NCBI RefSeq assembly: GCF_019968605.1
Contig: NZ_CP082966.1
Span: 1,289,001-1,353,000 of the forward strand
Reading direction: 5' to 3'
DNA length: 64,000 nucleotides
From: Polaribacter litorisediminis
GTDB lineage: Bacteria > Bacteroidota > Bacteroidia > Flavobacteriales > Flavobacteriaceae
Position numbers and translations under genes: made by a program. Below, piece by piece: positions 16,021 through 25,456 of this stretch (its first letter is position 1; every line of letters begins with the position of its first letter). The notes beneath the pieces are model-generated. The model was not told where the DNA came from. It worked only from the letters and a program-made list of their open reading frames with translations, and ran no database searches.

Positions 16021-16080
16021 GATGATTTCTTTCCCACGCTGAATTTTCGAAACTTTCGAAAGGATAAAGGTAGAACAGGA
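16021..16080 (+). ncRNA. Structured 5' leader of rocD (candidate regulatory RNA)
   Basis: An inner hairpin with 7 bp (16045-16051 against 16055-16061) has the loop ACT. It stacks on an outer helix of CTTTCC at 16029-16034 paired with GG (16062-16063) and AAAG (16066-16069), with an AT bulge. The 10-base internal loop CACGCTGAAT lies on one side. No known riboswitch consensus is recognised by eye. A role as attenuator or riboswitch is inference. Confidence 0.4.
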
Positions 16081-16116
16081 ATGGTTATTTCATTATCTAT
16101 ATTTAAAACTTAAAAA

Positions 16117-17397
16117 ATGACTGTTTTAGACAAACTAACTTCGAAAGAAGCAATTGAATTAGAAAACAAACACGGCGCGCACAACTACCATCCACTTCCT
16201 GTAGTGTTGAGTAGAGGAGAGGGCGTATATGTTTGGGATGCAGAAGGTAAAAGATATTATGATTTTTTATCGGCATATTCTGCTGTAAATCAAGGGCATT
16301 GTCATCCTAAAATTGTGGATGCCATGACAAATCAAGCAAAAACATTAAGCTTAACTTCAAGAGCTTTTTACAATGATATGCTCGGTAAATATGAAAAATT
16401 TGCAACCGAACTTTTTGGTTTCGATAAATTATTACCCATGAATACAGGGGCAGAGGCTGTAGAAACTGCTTTAAAAATTGCTAGAAAATGGGCATATGAA
16501 GTAAAAGGAATCGATGAAAATAAAGCGGAGATAATTGTTTGTGAGAATAATTTTCACGGAAGAACAACTACCATTATCTCTTTTTCTAATGATGCAGTTG
16601 CAAGAAAAAACTTTGGTCCTTATACCAACGGATTTATCAAAGTAGAATATGATAATTTGAAAGCGTTGCAAGACGTATTAGAAAATAATAAAAATATTGC
16701 AGCATTTTTAGTAGAACCCATTCAAGGTGAAGCGGGTGTTTTTGTTCCTTCTGAAGGATATTTGGCAGCAGCTAAAAAAATGTGTGCAGATCATAATGTA
16801 TTATTTATTGCAGATGAAGTTCAAACAGGAATTGCTAGAACTGGGCGTTTATTGGCAACCTGCGGAAATTGCGCCTGTCCTGATAAAAATTGTTCTGGTA
16901 CACCAGAAGTAAAACCAGATATTTTAATTTTAGGAAAAGCTTTAAGCGGCGGGGCATATCCTGTTTCTGCTGTTTTGGCAAACGATGCGGTGATGAACGT
17001 AATTGGTCCTGGAAATCATGGTTCTACATTTGGTGGAAACCCTATTGCTGCTGCGGTTGCAATTGCTGCATTACAAGTAGTAGCTGATGAAAAATTAGCC
17101 AATAATGCAGATAAATTAGGTGTTATTTTTAGAGAAGAACTAACTAAATTTTGTGAGAACAACGACTTAGTAAAATCCGTTAGAGGTAAAGGTTTGTTAA
17201 ATGCAATTTTAATAAATGACACTGAAGACAGTTCTACTGCTTGGGATATTTGTATAAAATTACGTGATAATGGATTGTTAGCTAAACCTACTCATGGAAA
17301 TATTATCCGTTTTGCACCACCTTTAGTCATGAATGAAGAACAATTAAGAGAATGCATTGCTATTATTACCACTACAATTTCTGACTTTAATAAATAA
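16117..17397 (+). CDS. rocD: Ornithine aminotransferase
   Basis: PLP-dependent class III aminotransferase, 426 residues, that converts ornithine and 2-oxoglutarate to glutamate-5-semialdehyde and glutamate in arginine breakdown or proline synthesis. Motifs: [55 protein letters not shown], and [15 protein letters not shown] with PLP lysine K274. Oddly, between ARTGRLL and the lysine stands a short insertion with four cysteines (C249, C252, C254, C259), a C-x2-C-x-C-x4-C pattern. The rest is canonical, so activity is expected. The gene has its own promoter, a structured leader and a terminator at 17425-17468. Confidence 0.95.
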   Translation: MTVLDKLTSKEAIELENKHGAHNYHPLPVVLSRGEGVYVWDAEGKRYYDFLSAYSAVNQGHCHPKIVDAMTNQAKTLSLTSRAFYNDMLGKYEKFATELFGFDKLLPMNTGAEAVETALKIARKWAYEVKGIDENKAEIIVCENNFHGRTTTIISFSNDAVARKNFGPYTNGFIKVEYDNLKALQDVLENNKNIAAFLVEPIQGEAGVFVPSEGYLAAAKKMCADHNVLFIADEVQTGIARTGRLLATCGNCACPDKNCSGTPEVKPDILILGKALSGGAYPVSAVLANDAVMNVIGPGNHGSTFGGNPIAAAVAIAALQVVADEKLANNADKLGVIFREELTKFCENNDLVKSVRGKGLLNAILINDTEDSSTAWDICIKLRDNGLLAKPTHGNIIRFAPPLVMNEEQLRECIAIITTTISDFNK

Positions 17398-17424
17398 ATT
17401 TTTAAACAACGAAAATTAACAAAG

Positions 17425-17466
17425 CTGCAAACTTTTTCTATAAGAGAGAGTTTGTGGTTTTTTTAT
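17425..17466 (+). terminator. rocD terminator
   Basis: CTGCAAACT at 17425-17433 pairs with AGTTTGTGG at 17449-17457 (nine pairs, two of them G-T), and a T7 run follows. Confidence 0.7.
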
Positions 17467-17474
17467 TATTTTTG
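17467..17474 (+). promoter_or_regulatory. -7 element before the small membrane protein
   Basis: TATTTTTG matches TAnnTTTG and lies directly after the T run of the rocD terminator. It predicts transcription from near 17481, which supports the ATG at 17497 over a TTG at 17485. Confidence 0.45.
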
Positions 17475-17496
17475 AGAACACAAATTGAATAAAATC

Positions 17497-17946
17497 ATGC
17501 CAAATCCTATTACACAATTAGAGCAGTTAACCTTAAATTCAAATTCTAAAAGTTTTTTAAGAGAAATATCTAAATGGACTTTTTTCTTTGCTATTTTGGG
17601 TTTTTTAAGCAGCGCATTTTTAATAATCGCTGCAATTTTAATCGCTACAATGTATGCGCCAATGTTTGAAGTATTAGGACAACAACAGGGCATTCCATTT
17701 TTAGGGTTCGTAGGGGCTGCTATCTATGCAGTTTCTGGTATATTGTATGTGGTACCTGTTTGGTATTTATTTCAATTTTCTAGAAAAATGAAATTAGCTT
17801 TAGCCACTAAAAATGACGACACGCTTGCAGATGCTTTTATGATGTTAAAATCTCATTTTAAATTTATCGGAGTTTTTACGATTATAGTTATTTCTTTGTA
17901 TGTGCTTTTAATTGTTTTTTCTTTGGTAGTCGGTTCTCTCATATAG
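17497..17946 (+). CDS. Small membrane protein (DUF5362-like)
   Basis: The protein has about 149 residues with four hydrophobic segments, roughly at 26-54, 66-90, 125-145 and an overlapping pair near 40. It starts with a soluble stretch NPITQLEQLTLNSNSKSFLREIS. Polar segments FSRKMKLALATKNDDTLADA lie between helices 3 and 4. It resembles DUF5362-type Bacteroidota membrane proteins; the family assignment is tentative. I choose the ATG at 17497 because of the promoter at 17467. Its 3' end faces the convergent AsmA gene. Confidence 0.7.
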   Translation: MPNPITQLEQLTLNSNSKSFLREISKWTFFFAILGFLSSAFLIIAAILIATMYAPMFEVLGQQQGIPFLGFVGAAIYAVSGILYVVPVWYLFQFSRKMKLALATKNDDTLADAFMMLKSHFKFIGVFTIIVISLYVLLIVFSLVVGSLI

Positions 17947-17997
17947 TTTTTTGAACGCAGCTCAATAGCAATTACTTAACTACCGGTTTCTATCAAT

Positions 17998-20610
17998 TTA
18001 TTCTTGTTTGCCTTTTACAGTATCTTTTTTCTTTTTGCCAAAAAGTCCACCTAAAACGTCTTTAACTTTGTCTTTTGTTTTATCATGGGTTGTTTTTGTA
18101 GAATCTTTGGTTGTAGTGCCAATTCCTAATAAATCGGTTAATTTATCTTTTCCCTTATTGAGTAAGCTTTGCTTTTGTTTTTCAACCAAATCTTTTATCA
18201 AATTAGAAGTAGCATCTTTTATATTTGTTGCTAAAATCGGATTCGTAAAACTTCCTGTTAGATTTGCTTTTACAGGTACACTTTTTATTTCGGCAGCATC
18301 TTTTGATGATAATTTTTTGAGTACCCCTGTTACTTCAGATCCTAAATATTTTACAGGAACATCAAACACAATAGTATAATTCATTGAATTGTCAAAACTA
18401 TGATTTCCAGATATTTCCATCCCAATATCTTTATATTTTAACGGAATTGGTTTTACCGTTACTTGTCCGTTATCAAAAGACAAAAAAGCATTAATGCCAT
18501 CTAAATTTAATTGATTTACATCTAAAAAAGATACTTTATTACTCAATAAACTTAATGCTTTAGAGTTGCTTGCTTTTAAAGCAGGATTTAATAATTTGCC
18601 AAATAAATCACCAGAAATGGTTTTTAAATTTGGGGTCATATTTTCATTTAAATTTCCAGCAACTTTAATCGTAGAATTTATTTTGCCTTCTATGGTTTTA
18701 GCAATAGGCGCAATCGATTTTAGCATTTCTAAGTTTCCAAAGGACTCTGCAATATTCAGTTTATCTAATTTTAAATCCATTTTAAAGGTTGATGTTTTTC
18801 CCTTGGTAGACACTTGTCCGTCAAAACCAATCTTTCCTCCGAAAACATCAGACTTTAAATTTTGAAGCGTTACGGCTTCGTCTTTTACATACATCGTTCC
18901 AGAAACATTGTTTAAAGTAATGTTATCATAGATTACTTTTTTTGCATTTGCCGTAAATTTGCAATCTAAAAACGCAGGAATTTTTAAAGAGGTTGTGCTA
19001 GTTTTAGTTTCTTTTTTATCCGTGGCTAAAAAATCAGAAACTTTAAAGTTGTTAGAATTTAAATTAAAATTTCCTTTTAAAACTTCGTCATTAAATAAGA
19101 AGCCATAAAAATTATTTAAATTCCCGTAGATGGTCAAATCAGAACTTCCTGTTTTAGCATCAAACTCATTAAGTTTAATTGTATTTGTATTAAAACTGAT
19201 AGCGGTTTTATGAATGTAAAAAGGATTTGCAACATCTTTATCGTCATATTCAAAATTAGTAACGGTAATAGTACCTGTATTTTTTATGTTTTCATAAGCT
19301 TCTTTTTCAATAGAATTCATATCGAAACTAGTGGTAATATCAGCGTTTAAAATGCCAGCCAACTTATTTTTTAATGCACCTGCATATACTTTTTGAATAT
19401 TTTCCAAATTTATAATTCCTTTTGCAGTTAAATTTACTTTCGGATTCGTGGTTAAATTATGCATATTGGCATTGGCAGAAAATACATCTTCATCAATTTT
19501 AAAATTTAACTTTTCAATTTGTATTGAGGTGTTTTTAGCATATCCTGTTTTGTTAAAAATTGTTGCATCGATGTTGATGTTTTGTACCGATTTTGGTAAA
19601 TCATCATATTTAAATAGGGCGTTTTTTGAGGAAAAAGAAATGTCAAAAGCAGGAATTGTATTTGCAGACAAAACACCTTTTACGGTGCCTTTTAAATCGA
19701 AATTACCTTCGGTTTTTATGGTTTCTAAATTACCAGAATATTGTTTTGGCAAAAGTGCTAATAAATTTTTAAAAGAGGAAGTGGGCGTTTTAAAATTTAG
19801 GTCATATACTTGGTTTTCATTCACTAATTGAACAAAACCATCAAATTCTAAAGGCAGTTGATTGATGGTTCCTTTATTTTCTTTAAACCTAAATTTGCTG
19901 TTTTTTAGATCAATTCCTAAAATGGCATCCAAAGAAATAGCAACATTGTTTATATAATTTACGTCTCCAAAATCAAACGATAAATTTGCTTTAGAAGTAG
20001 TCTCTAAATCTAAAATATCTTTGGCGAAATTTCCTTTTCCTGTATGATTGATATTTTCTAATTTCAGAGTCATATGGCTACTTCGGTCAATATACCTAAA
20101 GGTCATGTTTTTAAGTGCATATTCTTGAATATCAAGTGAAAAAGACTCATTTGTTTCGGCAGTACTTGTATTTTCTTTTTGAATAGCAATATCATAATTC
20201 CCAATATCTTCTTTATTAAAAATAATATTTACTTGTCCGTTTTGACTAGTAATACTATTTAATGCAATGACTTCATCGGCATTTTTAAAAAGTTCTGTAA
20301 TTTTCATGCTAAAATTTAGTGATTTTGCACTGTATAGCGTGTCGCCTAAAAAAGGTGCTTTATTTACAACTGCAATGTCAGCAACGGTAATACTTGCTAA
20401 AGGAAAATCTTGAAACAAACTTAAATCTACTTCCTTAAAAGTAACGCTAGCGTTAATGCTGTTGTTAATTGTATTGGAAACCATTTGTACAATTTTATCT
20501 TTAAATAAAAAAGGAATGGAAACTAGTCCAATTATTAGAATTAGTAAAATAGATATTACCCATTTTATATTTTTTTTTCCTGTTGATTTTTTCTTATTTT
20601 TTATATTCAT
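17998..20610 (-). CDS. AsmA-family protein
   Basis: Large envelope protein of 870 residues. A basic N-terminus and one membrane helix at ~15-37 anchor it in the inner membrane. The opening NASVTFKEVDLSLFQDFPLA (near residue 50) and KSLNFSMKITELFKNADEV are typical of AsmA N-terminal domains. The long remainder is repetitive beta strand, ending in an AsmA C-terminal region (~670-790) and a lysine-rich, disordered tail. AsmA-like proteins form a lipid-transfer groove across the periplasm. It stands alone, convergent with the small membrane protein gene. Confidence 0.88.
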   Translation of the reverse strand: MNIKNKKKSTGKKNIKWVISILLILIIGLVSIPFLFKDKIVQMVSNTINNSINASVTFKEVDLSLFQDFPLASITVADIAVVNKAPFLGDTLYSAKSLNFSMKITELFKNADEVIALNSITSQNGQVNIIFNKEDIGNYDIAIQKENTSTAETNESFSLDIQEYALKNMTFRYIDRSSHMTLKLENINHTGKGNFAKDILDLETTSKANLSFDFGDVNYINNVAISLDAILGIDLKNSKFRFKENKGTINQLPLEFDGFVQLVNENQVYDLNFKTPTSSFKNLLALLPKQYSGNLETIKTEGNFDLKGTVKGVLSANTIPAFDISFSSKNALFKYDDLPKSVQNINIDATIFNKTGYAKNTSIQIEKLNFKIDEDVFSANANMHNLTTNPKVNLTAKGIINLENIQKVYAGALKNKLAGILNADITTSFDMNSIEKEAYENIKNTGTITVTNFEYDDKDVANPFYIHKTAISFNTNTIKLNEFDAKTGSSDLTIYGNLNNFYGFLFNDEVLKGNFNLNSNNFKVSDFLATDKKETKTSTTSLKIPAFLDCKFTANAKKVIYDNITLNNVSGTMYVKDEAVTLQNLKSDVFGGKIGFDGQVSTKGKTSTFKMDLKLDKLNIAESFGNLEMLKSIAPIAKTIEGKINSTIKVAGNLNENMTPNLKTISGDLFGKLLNPALKASNSKALSLLSNKVSFLDVNQLNLDGINAFLSFDNGQVTVKPIPLKYKDIGMEISGNHSFDNSMNYTIVFDVPVKYLGSEVTGVLKKLSSKDAAEIKSVPVKANLTGSFTNPILATNIKDATSNLIKDLVEKQKQSLLNKGKDKLTDLLGIGTTTKDSTKTTHDKTKDKVKDVLGGLFGKKKKDTVKGKQE

Positions 20611-20995
20611 TCTTTTAAAATAGATGCATTTGCATGAAATACAAAATTACAATATCTGTTTCAAATACAGTATTGAATACTATTTATCATTTAAAATTAT
20701 AGGTATAAGTTTTATTATTTAGGCTATTACCTTGATTTTTAATCAAAAAAAACCTTCTAATAAAGAAGGTCTTTATGATTTCTAATAACGTTTAGCGTGT
20801 AAATAAATTGAACTATTTTTTTGATTTATTGAAATTAAAAAATCATGATCGTACCATTTGTTAAGGTGATTTTTTACATAAAAAGTAACCGAAAAAGATA
20901 CTTTTTTGTGATCTTATGTATCTTAAATTAAGTAAGTTAAGTATTTATAATATGATCAGCTTCAAGAAGTAATTGAATGCTATTTGATTTTAATC
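20611..20995. other. Intergenic region
   Basis: It holds the terminator of the ybaB operon (20743-20770) and a weaker inverted repeat AAAAGTA/TACTTTT near 20880-20906. Nothing coding is visible. An AT-rich stretch separates it from the AsmA start at 20610. Confidence 0.5.
20743..20770 (-). terminator. Terminator of the ybaB-DUF2752-CCC operon
   Basis: On the minus strand ACCTTCT (20770-20764) and AGAAGGT (20758-20752) form a 7-bp stem with a 5-base loop, followed by eight T. Confidence 0.75.
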
Positions 20996-21313
20996 TTAGC
21001 CTTTGAATTGCTCTAGAATGCTATTAAAATCTTCCATAAAAACATCCCAATCCATTGTTAAAAACTTATATATGTTGAATGCAAAATAAAGACCATTGAT
21101 AATTAAAGTAATCATTGCAAAAGTTTTTGCAGTTGACATGCCATTTATATCATCAATATCATATTCTTCTGGATTTAAAGTAGCTTCTTTTAATTTTTTA
21201 TGAGCAATTAAAAAAGAAGGAAGCGCTAACAAAATACCAAGACCTGCAAAGCAGCAACATAATAAACTTATAGATGATAAAATATAAATTAGGGTAGTTT
21301 TCAGCTTTTTCAT
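20996..21313 (-). CDS. CCC-motif membrane protein
   Basis: A 105-residue protein with a three-cysteine run LLCCCFAG inside its first membrane helix (residues ~8-33) and a second helix at ~66-86. Between them are SFLIAHKKLKEAT and the acidic NPEEYDIDDING. The pattern is that of the Bacteroidota CCC-motif family, often found with DUF2752 proteins. Function unknown. It is the third gene of an operon after ybaB and the DUF2752 gene (10-base gap to the latter), ended by the terminator at 20743-20770. Confidence 0.85.
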   Translation of the reverse strand: MKKLKTTLIYILSSISLLCCCFAGLGILLALPSFLIAHKKLKEATLNPEEYDIDDINGMSTAKTFAMITLIINGLYFAFNIYKFLTMDWDVFMEDFNSILEQFKG

Positions 21314-21323
21314 ATGATTTTTT

Positions 21324-21611
21324 TTAAAGATTTAGCTTTATCAAGTAACTAATAATCATAATAGATAAATTTAAATACGCTAAACTGCTAATTATTTTTT
21401 TTGATTTTTGAAACTTTACTTTCGTATTAATAACAATAAATAAAAATAAAGCGATTAAAGTAAAAATAGCAGGATACATTTTAAATGCAGCAATAAAATC
21501 GCCATGAATAACCAATAGAAGAGATCTTTGCAACCCGCACCCCAAACAATCAAACCCAAAAAAGGTTTTGCTTAAGCAAGGCAACATATATTCTTCTAAA
21601 TTAAAATTCAT
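21324..21611 (-). CDS. DUF2752 membrane protein
   Basis: A 95-residue protein whose N-terminal part carries the DUF2752 signature: PC near residue 11, then FFGFDCLGCGLQRSLLLVIHG with paired cysteines. Two or three membrane helices follow. DUF2752 proteins are small membrane proteins of unknown role. It lies six bases after ybaB and ten before the CCC-motif gene. Confidence 0.88.
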   Translation of the reverse strand: MNFNLEEYMLPCLSKTFFGFDCLGCGLQRSLLLVIHGDFIAAFKMYPAIFTLIALFLFIVINTKVKFQKSKKIISSLAYLNLSIMIISYLIKLNL

Positions 21612-21617
21612 ACAATT

Positions 21618-21941
21618 TTACTTAAATAAATCCATTCCAGGAATATCAGGCATTCCGTTTTTTGCTGCAGCTGCCATTTCTTGTTCATTCATTTGAGCGG
21701 CTTTTGAAAGCGCTTTATTTAAAGTAATAACTAAATAATCTTCTAATTCTTCTGCATCTGCAAGTAAAGAATCATCAATGGTAATTGCTTTTATCTCGCT
21801 ATTGGCAGTCAATTTAATTTTTATTTTTCCGTCTACAGAAGCTTCATCAATCAAAACCGAGTTTAATCTTATTTTTGTTTCTTCTATTTTTTTTTGTGCA
21901 TCTTCTAATTTCTGTATCATTCCAGACATGTCTCCAAACAT
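21618..21941 (-). CDS. YbaB/EbfC nucleoid-associated protein
   Basis: A 107-residue protein, the usual size. It has the YbaB helix-strand-helix layout: [20 protein letters not shown], then the strand pair around [20 protein letters not shown], and a C-terminal helix rich in Ala and Glu. These proteins form dimers that bind and coat DNA. It is first in the operon and divergent from the S9 peptidase. Confidence 0.92.
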   Translation of the reverse strand: MFGDMSGMIQKLEDAQKKIEETKIRLNSVLIDEASVDGKIKIKLTANSEIKAITIDDSLLADAEELEDYLVITLNKALSKAAQMNEQEMAAAAKNGMPDIPGMDLFK

Positions 21942-22079
21942 ACTATTTCTTTTTTAAAATAATGAAGTACAAATTTAGTGAAATCAACAAGAATTTTTGT
22001 CTTTCAAAAATGAAAAATATTTCTTTTATCCTTATTTATTAGTCTTATTTTTACAGCCGCTTGTAAAAATAATACGACA

Positions 22080-24197
22080 ATGATGAAGAGTACCGATGCA
22101 AAGTTTCCTTTAGCAGAAAAAATACCCACTGAATTAATCAAACATGATGATGTAAGAATAGACAACTATTTTTGGATGCGTTTGTCTGATGATCAAAAAT
22201 TAGCAGAGATAAAAGATGACCAAACTCAAAAAGTAGTTAATTATCTAGAAGCTGAAAATGAGTATTATGATAAATTAACAGCGTATACAAAGACTTTTCA
22301 AGAGGGATTATTTCAAGAAATGAAAGGTAGAATTAAAGAAAACGATTCTTCTGTGCCGTATAAAGACAATGGTTATTTTTATATTACACGCTATGAAACC
22401 GGAAAGCAATATCCTATTTATAGTCGTAAAAAAGAAACTTTAGCAGCAGATGAAGAAGTTCTTTTTAATGTAAATGAAATGTCTAAAGGCCATGATTATT
22501 ATCAATTAGGTGGTTTAAATATTTCTACGAATAATAAATTAGTTGTTTTTGCAGTTGATACGGTGAGTAGAAGGCAATATATTCTACGGATTAAAAATTT
22601 AGAAACAGGAGAAATTTACAAAGATATTATTGAAAATACCACGGGAGGTTCTGTTTGGGCAAATGACAACAAAACCATTTTTTACACGAAAAAAGATCCT
22701 AGAACGTTAAGAAGTGAGCGAATTTTTAGACATATTTTAGGAACACCAACTTCTCAAGATATTGAAGTATATCACGAAAAAGATGAAACTTTTGGAGTCT
22801 ATGTTACAAAATCTAAATCTAAAAAATATATTTTTATTGGTTCTTATAGCACGCTTGCTACGGAGGCACAATATTTAGATGCAGACAACCCAACAGGGCA
22901 ATTTACCATACTACAAAAACGTGTTAAAGATTTAGAATACAGTGTGGCGCACTATAAAGATCACTTTTATTTTTTAACGAATAAAGACGGTGCAACAAAT
23001 TTTAAGTTGATGAAAACCCCTGTGTCTAAAACAACCAAAGAAAACTGGACAGATGTTATTCCGCATAGAGCAGACACGTTGTTAGAAGATTTTTCTATTT
23101 TTAAAGACTATTTAGTTTTAGAAGAACGTGCTGGTGGCTTAAATAAAATTCGCATTAAACGTTGGGACGAAAAAGAAGATTATTATTTGCCTTTTGATGA
23201 AGAAACGTATGCTGCTGGGGTTTATGGAAATCCTGAATTTGATACCAATATTATAAGATATTCCTATAACTCTTTTACCACACCGAGCTCTGTAATCGAT
23301 TTTGATATGAGCAATCAATCTAAAGAAGTTAAAAAAGAACAAGAAGTTTTAGGAGGTAAGTTTCATAAAGAAAATTATATAAGTAAACGTGTTTGGGTAA
23401 CTGCAAGAGACGGCAAAAAAGTTGCTGTTTCTTTAGTATATCATAAAGATACAGCGTTAAACGAAAACACTCCATTAATGCAATATGCTTATGGTTCTTA
23501 TGGTGCAACAATTCCAGATAGCTTTTCTACCACACGCTTAAGTTTGTTAGATAGAGGTTTTGTATTTGCTTTGGCGCATATTAGGGGTGGTCAATATTTA
23601 GGACGTGAATGGTATGAAGGCGGTAAAATGCTCAATAAAAAAAACACCTTTACAGATTTTATAGACTGTTCTAAATATTTAATTGATAATAAGTATACTT
23701 CGGCAAAACATTTATATGCCATGGGAGGCTCGGCAGGAGGATTATTAATGGGTACGATAATCAATATGAATCCAGAATTGTACAATGGTGTTATTGCGGC
23801 GGTTCCTTTTGTTGATGTTATCTCTACAATGTTAGATGATACTATTCCACTAACCACCGGAGAATATGACGAATGGGGAAATCCGAATGAAAAGGTCTAT
23901 TATGAGTATATAAAATCTTATTCGCCATACGATCAGGTAACCGCAAAGGCATATCCTAATATGCTAGTAACTACTGGTTTTCATGATTCTCAAGTACAAT
24001 ATTGGGAACCTGCTAAATGGGTTGCCAAATTGCGCGAACTAAAAACTGATAATAATATATTAATGTTGCATACCAATATGGAAACAGGTCATGGTGGCGC
24101 TTCCGGACGTTTTGAGGCTTTAAAAGAAACGGCGCAAGATTATACGTTCTTTTTAGCATTAGAAAATAAATTAGACTTGGATACGATTAAGCCTTAA
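22080..24197 (+). CDS. S9-family oligopeptidase (oligopeptidase B/PtrB-like), lipoprotein signal apparently out of frame
   Basis: Serine peptidase cleaving short peptides, often after basic residues. The N-terminal beta-propeller region covers residues 1-410 (TRYETGKQYPIY, ISTNNKLVVFAVDT). The alpha/beta hydrolase domain follows with GSYGATIPDSFSTTRLSLLD, HIRGGQYLGREWYEGGK, the nucleophile Ser551 in GGSAGG, an Asp in GFHDSQVQYWEPAKW, and the His in ETGHGGASGR. From 22014 the same frame reads KIFLLSLFISLIFTAAC, a perfect lipoprotein signal with lipobox FTAAC, but it is preceded by TGA (22011) with no start. The ATG at 22010-22012 is one base out of frame. Deleting one A would join them, so the true product is probably a lipoprotein. 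Confidence 0.9.
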   Translation: MMKSTDAKFPLAEKIPTELIKHDDVRIDNYFWMRLSDDQKLAEIKDDQTQKVVNYLEAENEYYDKLTAYTKTFQEGLFQEMKGRIKENDSSVPYKDNGYFYITRYETGKQYPIYSRKKETLAADEEVLFNVNEMSKGHDYYQLGGLNISTNNKLVVFAVDTVSRRQYILRIKNLETGEIYKDIIENTTGGSVWANDNKTIFYTKKDPRTLRSERIFRHILGTPTSQDIEVYHEKDETFGVYVTKSKSKKYIFIGSYSTLATEAQYLDADNPTGQFTILQKRVKDLEYSVAHYKDHFYFLTNKDGATNFKLMKTPVSKTTKENWTDVIPHRADTLLEDFSIFKDYLVLEERAGGLNKIRIKRWDEKEDYYLPFDEETYAAGVYGNPEFDTNIIRYSYNSFTTPSSVIDFDMSNQSKEVKKEQEVLGGKFHKENYISKRVWVTARDGKKVAVSLVYHKDTALNENTPLMQYAYGSYGATIPDSFSTTRLSLLDRGFVFALAHIRGGQYLGREWYEGGKMLNKKNTFTDFIDCSKYLIDNKYTSAKHLYAMGGSAGGLLMGTIINMNPELYNGVIAAVPFVDVISTMLDDTIPLTTGEYDEWGNPNEKVYYEYIKSYSPYDQVTAKAYPNMLVTTGFHDSQVQYWEPAKWVAKLRELKTDNNILMLHTNMETGHGGASGRFEALKETAQDYTFFLALENKLDLDTIKP

Positions 24198-24293
24198 AAT
24201 GAATTCCTAATTCAATAAGGTTGTGTATTTTTGTCCCCGGTTGTAAAAAAAGAATTGTCTTTCAAAAGGTGATGAAGCAATCCCTAAAATATA

Positions 24294-24359
24294 AAAAATA
24301 AATTCGTCATTTTTACTGAAATCAATTTGGTATAAATTCTATAAATGACGTTTATTTTA
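24294..24359 (+). terminator. Long hairpin, probable terminator of the S9 peptidase gene
   Basis: CGTCATTT at 24305-24312 pairs with AAATGACG at 24343-24350, and outer AAAATAAA/TTTATTTT arms extend the stem. The loop is about 30 bases. A T-rich tail follows. Because the gene 24372 begins right after, the hairpin could also lie in its leader. Confidence 0.45.
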
Positions 24360-24371
24360 TGAAATATTGGC

Positions 24372-25370
24372 ATGACAAGAAATCAAGGAATTAGTAAAAA
24401 TATATTAGAATTAGTAGGAGAAACACCCTTAGTACAACTCCATACAATTACCAAAGATTTAAAAGGTTCTTACTTTGCAAAATTAGAATCTTTTAATCCT
24501 GGTAATTCTCAAAAAGACAGAATAGCCCTACATATCGTAGAAAATGCAGAAAAAAAAGGCATTTTAACAAAAGGAGCTACGATTGTAGAAACCACTTCAG
24601 GCAATACAGGCTATAGTTTAGCGATGATTAGTTTGGTAAAAGGCTACAATTGTATTTTGGCGGTTTCAGATAAATCATCACAAGATAAAATAGATTTGCT
24701 AAAAACAATGGGAGCAGAGGTACATGTTTGTCCGGCAAATGTTCCTCCAGACGATCCAAAATCTTATTACGAAGTTGCAAAAAGAATTGCCAAAGAAACC
24801 CCCAATTCTGTTTATATTAATCAATATTTTAATGCCTTAAATAGTGAGGCACATTACAGAACTACAGGTCCAGAAATCTGGAAACAAACAGAAGGTAAAA
24901 TTACCCATTTGGTGGTGGCAAGTGGTACAGGAGGTACCATTTCTGGAACAGGAAAATACTTAAAAGAACAAAACCCCAATATTAAAATTTTAGGCGTAGA
25001 TGCTTATGGTTCTGTGTTAAAGAAATATCACGAAACAGGTAAACTTGATTTAAATGAAGTATCACCCTATAAAATAGAAGGTTTGGGCAAAAATTTAATT
25101 CCGACTGCTACAGATTTCGATATTATTGACGTGTACGAAAAAGTAACGGATAAAGAAGCTGCTTTAACCGCTAGAGAAATCATCAAATCAGAAGGTATTT
25201 TTCCAGGATATACTTGTGGTGCAGTAGTGCAGGCTACCAAACAATATGCAAAACAAAACCAATTTTCTGAAGATAGTTTTGTGGTGCTTATTTTTCCTGA
25301 TGGGGGGGCTCGGTATATGAACAAAATTTATAATGATAAGTGGATGCGGAAACAGGGTTTTATTGAGTAA
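24372..25370 (+). CDS. Cysteine synthase-like PLP enzyme, candidate cysteate synthase
   Basis: PLP enzyme of 332 residues, fold type II (CysK/CysM/cystathionine beta-synthase group). Motifs: [20 protein letters not shown] with PLP lysine K48, [11 protein letters not shown] for the substrate carboxylate, and [14 protein letters not shown] for PLP phosphate. The usual cysteine-synthase GGS at the PLP-lysine motif is GNS here. There is no regulatory CBS domain. The gene is followed at once by an alpha-oxoamine synthase of the type that makes capnine-type sulfonolipids, so a role in cysteate formation (O-phosphoserine plus sulfite) is likely but is inference. The alternative is ordinary cysteine or cystathionine synthesis. 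Confidence 0.88.
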   Translation: MTRNQGISKNILELVGETPLVQLHTITKDLKGSYFAKLESFNPGNSQKDRIALHIVENAEKKGILTKGATIVETTSGNTGYSLAMISLVKGYNCILAVSDKSSQDKIDLLKTMGAEVHVCPANVPPDDPKSYYEVAKRIAKETPNSVYINQYFNALNSEAHYRTTGPEIWKQTEGKITHLVVASGTGGTISGTGKYLKEQNPNIKILGVDAYGSVLKKYHETGKLDLNEVSPYKIEGLGKNLIPTATDFDIIDVYEKVTDKEAALTAREIIKSEGIFPGYTCGAVVQATKQYAKQNQFSEDSFVVLIFPDGGARYMNKIYNDKWMRKQGFIE

Positions 25371-25401
25371 GATTCTAAATAAAAGGCTATAAATTAACGA
25401 A

Positions 25402-25432
25402 TTGTTAAAATTGTTAATTTTTGCTAACTTTG
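25402..25432 (+). promoter_or_regulatory. Promoter of the alpha-oxoamine synthase gene
   Basis: TTG at 25402-25404, a 20-base spacer and TAACTTTG at 25425-25432, a full match to the flavobacterial form. It overlaps the frame that would begin at 25421 and so fixes the start at 25457. Confidence 0.75.
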
Positions 25433-25456
25433 CAGACTTCAAAACAAAAGATAAAA

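Noticed and set aside
15855..16037. Minus-strand frame of 60 codons before rocD
   Set aside because: It runs across the rocD promoter and leader, is rich in poly-Lys and Phe from AT-rich sequence, and has no family features.
18008..18379. Plus-strand frames opposite the AsmA gene
   Set aside because: Antisense to a well-supported long gene; composition reflects the complementary strand.
20880..20906. Weak inverted repeat AAAAGTA/TACTTTT
   Set aside because: Seven pairs of mostly A-T with an 11-base loop; a true terminator for the operon lies further along at 20743-20770.
22010..22040. ATG at 22010 as a ten-residue leader peptide
   Set aside because: It stops at TAG after ten codons, and the in-frame lipoprotein signal beside it points to a frameshift rather than a leader gene.
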